From: a virus
Virus record (IMG/VR): IMGVR_UViG_3300032246_002481
Coordinates: 1 to 24,904 of that record
DNA: 24,904 bases
Reading direction: 5' to 3' (one strand)
Below, piece after piece: positions 16,201 to 22,099 of this stretch (its first letter is position 1; each line of letters starts with the position of its first letter). A program made the position numbers and the translations under genes. The notes beneath the pieces were generated by a model that was not told where the DNA came from, made no database searches, and was given only the letters and a program-made list of their open reading frames with translations.

Positions 16201-16831
16201 TAAAACCATCTGTAGATACTGTTTCAACTGGAAAAGTTCCTTCAGCTAAAGGAGATGTAGTATCTTGAATTGAAATGACATCACCTGCAACAAGTTCTGT
16301 TGCTGGGCTAGAAACTACGCAAGTTATTGTAGATCTTGGTGAAACACCATCTCCAGTTACGCTTGTTACGTCAAATGAGTTTCCGCCTGTTGCTCTAGAA
16401 AAGAATGATGGGTAGTTGGATGTTAAAACTAGTGCTTCCCACTTAGAGCTCTGAACACCATATTCAAAGTCTGTGTCCATCAAAGATTGTGGTGGTGCAA
16501 CTCTTAGTTTATTTACTGCATCCATAAGTGGTTCTGTAAATGTTACTGTTTCTGCTGGTTCATCAACAATAATTGCAAGTTGATCTGTTGCAGCCATGCT
16601 TGCACAGTTGTACTTAAGAGTAATTACTGTTTTTGGCTCATAGCCTAGTGTGTTATCAATTGAAAAATTGGTAGCGCCTAAGTTAGTGTCGGAGAAATTA
16701 TAGATAACCTTACCCTGAGTAGTATTTGTGATAAGCATGAGTCTATCTTGTCTTACTATTCTTGGAATAGTAATTTGATTAGTTGCTGGATTAAATACGT
16801 AGTATGCGTGTTCTATTTGTCTTCTTGCCAT
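13271..16831 (-). CDS. Large virion structural protein, T4-like aquatic myovirus type (1186 aa)
   Basis: The ATG at 16831 has AGGAGAAATATAAA upstream. The start (MARRQIEHAYYVFNP, then ITIP, ILITNTTQGKVIYNFSD) and LRVAPPQSLMDTDFEYGVQ at about 110-127 match what I remember of a large structural protein of T4-like cyanophages and related aquatic myoviruses. Later hallmarks are HRPHDGGV (about 338-345), RQTRRAFRYQSGKSIQFSTG (about 360-379), NGFFLEYDG, DRLDGKGPSGYTLD, YIDYTWYGAGFIRFGFRG and CHKMPNNNR. At least five beta units of the type (T/S)-x-x-(A/D)-HG-(L/M)-x-x-G-x-x-(I/V)-x-(I/V) recur, for example AHGLLPG near 274, DHGMQPG near 410 and AHGLYTG later. These probably form stacked sandwich domains. 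No enzymatic motif is seen. It is the longest gene here and likely part of the tail or baseplate periphery. Confidence 0.82.
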   Translation of the reverse strand: MARRQIEHAYYVFNPATNQITIPRIVRQDRLMLITNTTQGKVIYNFSDTNLGATNFSIDNTLGYEPKTVITLKYNCASMAATDQLAIIVDEPAETVTFTEPLMDAVNKLRVAPPQSLMDTDFEYGVQSSKWEALVLTSNYPSFFSRATGGNSFDVTSVTGDGVSPRSTITCVVSSPATELVAGDVISIQDTTSPLAEGTFPVETVSTDGFTFTYLANGVVSGAISNGSLTSIAGGGIYDNAHIPGGSDAVGLQGWTAQSDGAAQSTITITTSTAHGLLPGTPILIGSQNASCSIKGSWRVFNVSAPNQMKFKMDSQVANPIITTGVGLYSKPNGYVQHRPHDGGVILSTTDNVCGVRVIRQTRRAFRYQSGKSIQFSTGVKFTPTFDVDSISVAGVLIGNQVVTVKTLQDHGMQPGAKIKVDGIVTAGLYNPWNGKFVVTNVLGTNEFQYIMPLTQNLTATDQFPGGVDVSVTVYKWEGAATRTGMYNDQNGFFLEYDGTYLYAVRRFTKKDLFGKIAATKYSNTITGINTRFRKQLLVGNDIVIKGANYTIVEIASDTNLKVTPAYKGDSVTNSSYVLTQEVRVPQTEWNVDRLDGKGPSGYTLDPALMQMAYIDYTWYGAGFIRFGFRGTEGNIVYCHKMPNNNRNTEAYMRSGNLPARYEAINSPFFSTKLKAGSSGIVGSALTPTMIVMYVDSVKYWPTSGFLVIKDTSNFEICSYTITDTAYNEIAQGYPVNINRRQPMTSYLQGTAVALSGSSNNATYLPDNTITNGTGIAQVSVQTITNTCAPVISHWGSSVIMDGKFDDDKNFIFTAGMQRFVNVAGSGEVIAKISSKSAASSVATLTTSANHQVQVGYPLIVTGVNTSAAITTVQRTSASTILVTTQGAHGLYTGQTITITNTALSRNLQSGQIQTSAVTTVLNGDRTISATPASNTFEIILAGVYGFTAQSQTSATAVEKTTFNGTFTVSAATSNTIQYSISNSTTIASSIVTPQGSVSQSFGTTAVARPLLSIRIAPSADNGIGRNYGKRETLNTMQLSLSSLGILAQGAFLIQGIYNPSSFPTGVTLPNDWENIRVAGGSLAQVIYHDGTGKTGSTVTSPITTIRGGDQAFAFYTDGTGGTNYSATSFDLSKVKDLGTSILSGDGNYKAPGFPNGPDILTIVATNLGLTSGDISARLSWTEAQA

Positions 16832-16843
16832 TTTATATTTCTC

Positions 16844-17464
16844 CTAAAATAAATAACTTGTTGCTGCAAATTTGCTGTTTAACTCTGTTTGAGTCAAAGT
16901 ACTTGTATACTTTGGATAATATAGACCAAGATTTAACATTGCGTCTACTCTGGCTACCGTTGTTTCACTAAGTATAGCATTAGCCAGTTCATTACCAGAA
17001 GGTCCAGTTGCGCCTGTTGCTCCAGTTATTCCCTGTGGTCCTTGTGAACCTCTAATATTTCCTTGTAATGTCCAAGTTGATGAGGTTGAATTATATTGAA
17101 ACCAGTCACCTGTTGTTGTATTTAAATAATTATCTAAGCCTAATTTATTTGCTGGGTTTGATGATGTTGGATCTGCAATCCCAGTAAAATTATATGAGCC
17201 TCTTTGTCCAGCTGTTCCTTGTGGTCCTGCTGCACCTGCTGCACCTGCTGGTCCTTGTGTTCCAGATGGTAGACTAAAATTTAATATTGCTGCTGAAGAG
17301 GATCCGCTATTTACAACAGTTGGTGCTGATCCAGAAGGAAGTGTTGTTACTGTGCCAACAGAAATTGTTGCTGCATTACCTGGAAGTCCTTGAGGTCCTT
17401 GTGCTCCAGGACGTGATCCTGCTACTACAACCCAGGCCGTACCATTCCAACGTTTTAATGACAT
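16844..17464 (-). CDS. Collagen-like tail fibre protein (206 aa)
   Basis: The ATG at 17464 follows GGAGGAATTATAAT, a strong site. The N-terminus MSLKRWNGTAWVVVAG is a Trp-Asn-Gly fibre start module. Two collagen-like runs follow (GAQGPQGLPGN at about 21-31 and GTQGPAGAAGAAGPQGTAGQRG at about 69-90), and a third at about 139-157. Between them lie an Ala/Ser/Thr beta stretch (ISVGTVTTLPSGSAPTVVNSG) and a module ending in YNSTSSTWTLQGNIRG. The C-terminal 50 residues (ILSETTVARVDAMLNLGLYYPKY, then LTQTELNSKFA) look helical. This architecture fits a short trimeric fibre or a fibre adaptor. The motif W-N-G-T-A-W also opens other fibres. No receptor-binding domain is recognisable. Confidence 0.8.
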   Translation of the reverse strand: MSLKRWNGTAWVVVAGSRPGAQGPQGLPGNAATISVGTVTTLPSGSAPTVVNSGSSSAAILNFSLPSGTQGPAGAAGAAGPQGTAGQRGSYNFTGIADPTSSNPANKLGLDNYLNTTTGDWFQYNSTSSTWTLQGNIRGSQGPQGITGATGATGPSGNELANAILSETTVARVDAMLNLGLYYPKYTSTLTQTELNSKFAATSYLF

Positions 17465-17485
17465 ATTATAATTCCTCCATTTGTT

Positions 17486-17493
17486 ATTATACT
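17486..17493 (-). promoter_or_regulatory. Candidate -10 box (AGTATAAT) for the 206-aa fibre
   Basis: AGTATAAT on the minus strand lies 21 nt upstream of the ATG at 17464. A leader of about 14 nt would retain GGAGG. No clear -35 hexamer is visible. The gap 17465-17503 contains nothing else that I can support. Confidence 0.5.
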
Positions 17494-17503
17494 ATAAATT
17501 TGT

Positions 17504-19972
17504 TCAAAATCCTATCCAAGAAAGAACTTCTGAATCTGAGTTTGGGTACATCTTTTTCCATTGATCATTAACAGAAACATATATTGCTTTTTCTAAAACC
17601 ACATATACGTTTAATCCTGGATACAAAGTAGCATTAGGTAGATTTACAAAAGATTGAACTGATGCTGCTCCATTTTTAAATAAGTCTTTATACTCTAGAT
17701 ACCCTTCTTCATTTGCTAGGTCTATCCAAAGATCTGTTTCTGCGGGCGTTGGAGGGGTCAAAGAAGAGATAATAGCTTGACCTGCAGTGTCATCTAAGTC
17801 TATCCAAAGTTCGCCTGCATAAGATGGTGTTGCGGGCTCATTTGCGCTATAGATTAATTCTGTGATTGGTTCATCAGTATCAATCCAAAGAGTATCTGTA
17901 TTATAGTTTTCTGGAGCTTCTGGGCCAGCATAAATAAATTCTGTTGCACCTGCATCATCATCAATATCTATCCACAGATCACCAACAGATGTTGCGCCTG
18001 CTGGTGGATCTATTAAACCAACAAAGAATGTACTTGGCGGTGCAGATGCATCTGTTGGAATTAATGTTAAACCTCCGCCGCCTCCGCCTGAACCTTGAAT
18101 ATCTTGCCAAAGCAATCCATCCCAAACCTTAAGTTTATTTAAAGACTTGTTGTAATAAATTTGTCCATGGACTGGTGTTAATGGTGCTGCATCTAATCCA
18201 ATAATTACGCCGTTAGTATATGTATTTTTAGATGTCCATGTGTTTGTTGTTGATAAAGAAAGGTCTGATGCTACATATTCCCAAGTAGAGCTTGATGCCT
18301 GCCAAACTTTTAATGCTTTTGTAGTGCCAGTTCTAAACTCATCTGTATCAAGCCAGAATGTTCCATCTGCTGGTGATGTTGGAGCAGAAGTTGACATAAT
18401 AGCTTTTGATGGAGGAATAATTGTTTCTAAAATTAATTTATTTGCAACATCATCATATGTTGCTGTTATGTTAGGGTTTAGCCCGTGTGTAAATAATGGA
18501 GCTATATAATCTTGTGCTTGTTCTTGAGTTAGCTGTGCTATAACAGAAAGATTAATTTTATTTGCAACATCATCATATGTTGCAGTTACATTTGAATGAC
18601 CTGCATGATTAAATAAACTTGCTGCTGCGTCTTGTGCCGCTTCTGTAAATCCTGGTAATTCTGCTGTAGTTATTTCAAAATTTAATTTGCCTGTTGGATC
18701 GTCATATGTAACGGCAAGGCCTGTTGATTCTGTATTAGAAACAACCATGCCCCCTACAACATCTTGGATTCTTTCATCAGTATCATTTAAAGCAAGATAT
18801 GTTGCTGCAGCGGTGCTTGAAGCAAGCTTAGCATCAAGAGCTGTTTGAGTTGCTGTTGATATTGGCTTATTTGCATCGGCAGTATTGTCGACATTCGATA
18901 AGCCAACCATTGATTTGTCAATGCCAGAAACAGTTCCTGTAAATGTAGGTGAATTTAATGGAGCCTTTAAATTATCACTAGCAATTGTTGCATATGTTGC
19001 TGCTGCAGTAGTTATATTTAATTTAGTAGCAAGAGCAGTTGTTATAGTGGCTGCAAAATTTGCATCATTTCCTAGTGCATCTGCTATTTCTTTCAGTGTG
19101 TCTAAAACTGCTGGAGCAGAGTTTATTAAATTAGATATTGCAGTATTTACATATGTTTTATCTGCTATTACAGTGGTATCTACAGCTAGTGTTATTGTAT
19201 TAGCTGGATCATTATAAGTTTTTGTTATTCCATTGCCCGCCGTTAAAGATTGAGCAATTGCATCCATTACTTCTTCGTCTGCGTATGTAGCAGTAAGATT
19301 TAATGTATTAGCCGTATCATTATATGAGACAGATATTCTAGTATGAGTTCCATCGGTTATTAGCTTTGCTGCTTGATCTTGAATTCTTTCATTTATATCA
19401 AGCTGTGATTGAGGTACAAATCCCGATGGGTCAAGGGTTGCAACTCCATCTGCATTTCCTAAAATAGATAAAGGAATATATGTTGTAGATGCTGTATTGC
19501 CCAATGCAGATACTGCTGTATCAACATATTGTTTTGTTGCTATGACTGTTGTATCTACTGAAACTGTAATTGTATTAGCAGCATCATTATAAACTTTTGT
19601 TATTCCGCCACCTGCAGTTAAAGAGGTAGCAATTGCATCCATAACCTGCTCATCGCCATATGTTGCTGTTAAACTTAAAGAATTAGCAGCATCATCATAA
19701 GCAACTGTTATATTGCCATGTGTTCCTGCGGCCAAGGCGGCAGCAATTGTATCTTGCGCCATTTCATTTGTATAAATTTTAGAAATTAAATCCCGAACTT
19801 TATAATCTATGGTTGTAGCATCTGTAGAATTATTAACACCTAGTTTTGCCTCTAAAGCCTCAATTGCATCATTAGCGTTAGAATGTTGGGCAGCATGGGA
19901 TACAAGCTGAACCGAATCAGTACTTGTTGGATTTAACAGTTGATCTAGGGTAGTTGGGAATGTAGTTGCCAT
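17504..19972 (-). CDS. Large repetitive tail fibre protein (822 aa)
   Basis: The ATG at 19972 is preceded by TATAAT 7 nt away and no properly spaced Shine-Dalgarno sequence. Residues 1-70 form a helical attachment part (MATTFPTTLD, EALEAKLGVNNS). Six copies of a roughly 30-residue repeat follow, of the type D-A-I-A-x-x-L-x-x-G-x-G/H-x-I-x-x-x-Y-(D/N)-D-x-A-N-x-(L/I), near 72, 107, 199, 233, 447 and 486. A PLNSPTFTGTVSG and VGLSNVDNTADANKP stretch (337-370) is typical of trimeric phage fibres. A Gly-rich hinge (about 627-634) leads to four acidic (D/T/E)-LW-I-D repeats (about 665-751) and a C-terminal domain ending near VNDQWKKMYP. The same 30-residue repeat and a YVDTAVSxLG-ADGVA-L-D segment also occur in the fibre at 23494-24904. 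Clearly a long fibre; receptor unknown. Confidence 0.85.
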   Translation of the reverse strand: MATTFPTTLDQLLNPTSTDSVQLVSHAAQHSNANDAIEALEAKLGVNNSTDATTIDYKVRDLISKIYTNEMAQDTIAAALAAGTHGNITVAYDDAANSLSLTATYGDEQVMDAIATSLTAGGGITKVYNDAANTITVSVDTTVIATKQYVDTAVSALGNTASTTYIPLSILGNADGVATLDPSGFVPQSQLDINERIQDQAAKLITDGTHTRISVSYNDTANTLNLTATYADEEVMDAIAQSLTAGNGITKTYNDPANTITLAVDTTVIADKTYVNTAISNLINSAPAVLDTLKEIADALGNDANFAATITTALATKLNITTAAATYATIASDNLKAPLNSPTFTGTVSGIDKSMVGLSNVDNTADANKPISTATQTALDAKLASSTAAATYLALNDTDERIQDVVGGMVVSNTESTGLAVTYDDPTGKLNFEITTAELPGFTEAAQDAAASLFNHAGHSNVTATYDDVANKINLSVIAQLTQEQAQDYIAPLFTHGLNPNITATYDDVANKLILETIIPPSKAIMSTSAPTSPADGTFWLDTDEFRTGTTKALKVWQASSSTWEYVASDLSLSTTNTWTSKNTYTNGVIIGLDAAPLTPVHGQIYYNKSLNKLKVWDGLLWQDIQGSGGGGGGLTLIPTDASAPPSTFFVGLIDPPAGATSVGDLWIDIDDDAGATEFIYAGPEAPENYNTDTLWIDTDEPITELIYSANEPATPSYAGELWIDLDDTAGQAIISSLTPPTPAETDLWIDLANEEGYLEYKDLFKNGAASVQSFVNLPNATLYPGLNVYVVLEKAIYVSVNDQWKKMYPNSDSEVLSWIGF

Positions 19973-19979
19973 ATGCTCT

Positions 19980-19987
19980 ATTATACC
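19980..19987 (-). promoter_or_regulatory. Candidate -10 promoter (GGTATAAT) for a leaderless fibre transcript
   Basis: GGTATAAT on the minus strand ends 7 nt before the ATG at 19972. The AAGGGG upstream is 13 nt from the ATG, too far for ordinary initiation. The transcript would begin at or near the start codon. The 46-bp gap 19973-20018 holds no hairpin that I can identify. Confidence 0.55.
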
Positions 19988-20018
19988 CCTTAGTAAATTA
20001 TTATCGTTTTATTTTTAG

Positions 20019-20249
20019 TTACTCAGAAATTACTTCTATTGCATCCCATTTACCGATTGGACATGATGCATGTGGAAGCTTTGTTTTTGCTGCCATAAAG
20101 CATCCACACTTTTTACAAGTTTTAGTTGTTTGAATAAGCTCTGGGCAAGCTTTACAAATATCATATCTTTCAAGAGCAATCTCAATTGGGACTCTAGTTT
20201 TTGAAATAAATAAATCCCATGGTCTTGCTTTCTTTGGTTCATTAGTCAT
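20019..20249 (-). CDS. Small zinc-knuckle-like cysteine protein (76 aa)
   Basis: The ATG at 20249 forms TAATG with the stop of the upstream 222-residue gene and has AGGA 9 nt before it. Six cysteines lie at 32, 35, 45, 48, 50 and 63, in the order CxxC, nine residues, CxxCxC, twelve residues, C; a His at 60 is close by. The segment CKKCGCFMAAKTKLPHASCPIGKW is a motif I have seen repeatedly in small phage proteins, where it is annotated only as hypothetical. A zinc-binding or structural-metal role is likely from the cysteine spacing. It may belong to the virion assembly region, since it ends the block of DUF6065-like genes and precedes a fibre. The function is unknown. Confidence 0.75.
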   Translation of the reverse strand: MTNEPKKARPWDLFISKTRVPIEIALERYDICKACPELIQTTKTCKKCGCFMAAKTKLPHASCPIGKWDAIEVISE

Positions 20250-20917
20250 TAGCTATAATCCTTTCTATGCCAGAATTTTCTTTTGTATGTTGCTTCTGGT
20301 TGAATATTCCATCTCCAAAAATCTTTATAAAAATAAGACTCTTGATCATTTATTTTTAATTTCCAAGGTTCTCTTTTTATTGGAATTATTTGAACCAAAG
20401 GAGTTCCTGCTGGAATTAATCCGCTAAAACCTTTTTTCATAAAAAATGGGAAATTAATAACTACTGGGTGTGTGTCGGAATCTACAATTCCAGTCAAACT
20501 TTGAAAAGGAAGATCTGTTCTATTAAATGGATGTGTAATTAAAAGACTATATCCTTTTGGCGCTTTTAGGTGCCAAGTATTGATCCATTTAAATGGATGT
20601 GGGTTTAAGTTTTTATCTATAATCATTTCTTCTGTTTGAAAATCCATATGCTGACTAATTGGCTGATTATAAGTTGCGTTTTCTAAAAATCTTCCAGAAT
20701 GCTCGTCAAACATGAAATCAACATTGGTAACAATCATATAACCAGATGTAAATGCATCTAAAATTGGAACGCAACGCTTAATTGACATTTGTCCCTCTAC
20801 AATAGAAGGAATTGATTTAAACCAATCTGGTATCTCTGATTTTGCTGTTTTAGGTGGAGCAAAATCTACAAATTTATCATTCGTTTGTGCTTGTAGTATC
20901 TTCTTCTTGATTCTCAT
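20249..20917 (-). CDS. DUF6065-like phage protein, paralog 2 (222 aa)
   Basis: The ATG at 20917 has GGGGGAG about 10 nt before it and overlaps the 98-residue gene by 41 bp. The sequence has IPDWFKS near 29-35, a ladder KRCVPILDAFTSGYMI near 47-62, WINTWHLKAPKGYS near 111-124, HPFNRTDLPFQSLTGIVDSD near 129-148, and IPAGTPLVQIIPIKREPWK near 168-186. The C-terminus is basic and aromatic (YKRKFWHRKDY). These blocks line up with those of the 232-residue protein at 21176-21874, so the two are paralogs. I recall such proteins as DUF6065 in Pfam, found in phages and some bacteria, with no known function. The conserved core reads like an all-beta fold. It has no signal peptide or membrane segment. Confidence 0.78.
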   Translation of the reverse strand: MRIKKKILQAQTNDKFVDFAPPKTAKSEIPDWFKSIPSIVEGQMSIKRCVPILDAFTSGYMIVTNVDFMFDEHSGRFLENATYNQPISQHMDFQTEEMIIDKNLNPHPFKWINTWHLKAPKGYSLLITHPFNRTDLPFQSLTGIVDSDTHPVVINFPFFMKKGFSGLIPAGTPLVQIIPIKREPWKLKINDQESYFYKDFWRWNIQPEATYKRKFWHRKDYS

Positions 20918-21173
20918 TTGAAATAAACTCCCCCTCTTCTTCTAAATATATCCAGCCTGGTTTTACCAAGTAATCTTTTGTTGTTAAATCTATAATTTTA
21001 GGATTGCTTGTTAATATTGCCATCAAGCGTTCTTCTGTCCTCATTATGTCTATCACTTCATTATCAATAACTAGGGCAAGGGTAAATATCTTGTTGCCTT
21101 CATGATACTCTTTAGGTTGATTAAAATTATTTGATTTTGGGCTTCTCTTATTAAACTTTTTCTTTTTAAACAT
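20877..21173 (-). CDS. Small charge-polarised protein, member of duplicated cassette (98 aa)
   Basis: I choose the ATG at 21173, two bases after the stop of the 232-residue gene, over a TTG 24 bp upstream that lacks a better ribosome binding site and would overlap that gene. The first 30 residues are strongly basic (MFKKKKFNKR), the middle (about 35-75) is a small folded core with LALVIDNEVIDIMRTEE and LTSNPKIIDL, and the last 20 residues are acidic and disordered. The core matches the 70-residue protein at 21875-22087 (aligned IDNEVIDIM versus VDGVVQQIM, SNP versus LNP), so they are paralogs. Its gene overlaps the following DUF6065-like gene by 41 bp. Possibly a nucleic-acid- or partner-binding helper; function unknown. 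Confidence 0.65.
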   Translation of the reverse strand: MFKKKKFNKRSPKSNNFNQPKEYHEGNKIFTLALVIDNEVIDIMRTEERLMAILTSNPKIIDLTTKDYLVKPGWIYLEEEGEFISNENQEEDTTSTNE

Positions 21174-21175
21174 TT

Positions 21176-21874
21176 TTAATATTCTTTCTTTTTCCAAAAC
21201 CTTTTTTTATAGGACCAAGGGTATGATCCATTTTCATCAGGAGTACGTAAATTTTTATTTTGTTCATCTAATATCTTATCATTAAAAGCATTGTCTGTCC
21301 ACATTTTCCATTTATTTCTTTTAAATGGAAATATTTGAACAAATGGGGTTCCTTCTGGAATGGTGCCATTAAAATCATCTTTAATAAAAAATGGAATATT
21401 TCCATTACCGTGGAATGCATCGCTATCAACAATTCCACTTAATGTTGTAAATGGTAAATCAAATCTATTAAATGGATGAGTTACAATTGTGCTATATCCC
21501 CTTGGTGTTTTCCATGACCATTTACATGACCATATAAATCCCATAGGTAAATGACCTGCTGGTCTAGGTATTGTTGCACCTAATTCTTTTGCACGTTCAC
21601 CAACAAAATCTTCCCAGCCTTCTGGACCCTGCCATTTAACTTGAGTATTTCCATCTTCATCTTTAAAAATATGTATATCAAATGGAGTTAATATTTCATA
21701 TCCGCTTGACATTATTTCCATAAATGGGATGCAAGATTTCATGCCATTACCTTGCTTAATGCCATCTATAATAACTTCAATTTCACCTTTTTTCCACCAT
21801 TGTGGAATCATGGATCTAACTGGTTTAATCAATGGGAAATACTCAACCCATGGGATAAACTTTATTAATTTCAT
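21176..21874 (-). CDS. DUF6065-like phage protein, paralog 1 (232 aa)
   Basis: The start at 21874 follows the TAA of the 70-residue gene directly (TAAATG). Key blocks: IPQWWKKGE near 23-31, SCIPFMEIMSSGYEILTPFD near 47-66, WSCKWSWKTPRGYST near 115-129, HPFNRFDLPFTTLSGIVDSD near 133-152, NIPFFIKDDFNG near 159-170 and TIPEGTPFVQIFPFKRNKWK near 171-190. These correspond to those of the 222-residue paralog. Compared with it, this copy has an extra segment at about 68-110 (KDEDGNTQVKW, GWEDFVGERAKELGA). I recognise DUF6065, whose function is not known. Placement next to fibre genes might mean a virion or host-interaction role, but this is only context. An A-rich run near the 3' end (AAAAAAAGG) is noted but not read as frameshifting. 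Confidence 0.78.
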   Translation of the reverse strand: MKLIKFIPWVEYFPLIKPVRSMIPQWWKKGEIEVIIDGIKQGNGMKSCIPFMEIMSSGYEILTPFDIHIFKDEDGNTQVKWQGPEGWEDFVGERAKELGATIPRPAGHLPMGFIWSCKWSWKTPRGYSTIVTHPFNRFDLPFTTLSGIVDSDAFHGNGNIPFFIKDDFNGTIPEGTPFVQIFPFKRNKWKMWTDNAFNDKILDEQNKNLRTPDENGSYPWSYKKRFWKKKEY

Positions 21875-22087
21875 TTAGACACCCGCTGTGGCGTCTGCTT
21901 GAGAATCTCCTGGGACAGCTAAATCATTGCATCGTACTACTACTGGATTTAATACCCATAGAGCAGCTTGTGCTAGTCCTACGTCCATAATTTGTTGAAC
22001 TACTCCGTCTACACATAATGCAAATTTGACTCTTGTAGCTTCTTCTTCTCTAGTTACAAATGTCCATTGTGGAATTTCTATTGTCAT
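21875..22087 (-). CDS. Small protein, member of duplicated cassette (70 aa)
   Basis: AAGGGGTAAAAA precedes the ATG at 22087. The protein is short and folded-looking: IPQWTFVTREEEATRVKFALCVDGVV, then a hydrophobic AQAALWVLNPVVVRC and a short Ala/Asp/Ser tail. About 9 of 27 residues match the core of the 98-residue protein at 20877-21173 (FALCVDGVVQQIM aligned with LALVIDNEVIDIM, then LNP with SNP). Both are followed directly by a DUF6065-like gene. In several aquatic phages I recall small proteins with a similar V-D-G-x-V core, all of unknown function. I call it a partner of the DUF6065-like protein on context alone. Confidence 0.65.
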   Translation of the reverse strand: MTIEIPQWTFVTREEEATRVKFALCVDGVVQQIMDVGLAQAALWVLNPVVVRCNDLAVPGDSQADATAGV

Positions 22088-22099
22088 TTTTTACCCCTT

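Noticed and set aside
20036-20242. Alternative minus-strand frame of 68 codons inside the zinc-knuckle gene
   Set aside because: It overlaps the whole Cys-rich gene in another frame, and the Cys-spacing in the accepted frame is much more convincing.
21197-21203. AAAAAAAGG run as a programmed -1 frameshift joining the 232- and 98-residue genes
   Set aside because: The run is real, but the ordinary stop and start codons fit well, the 98-residue gene has its own ATG two bases on, and no stimulatory hairpin is visible.
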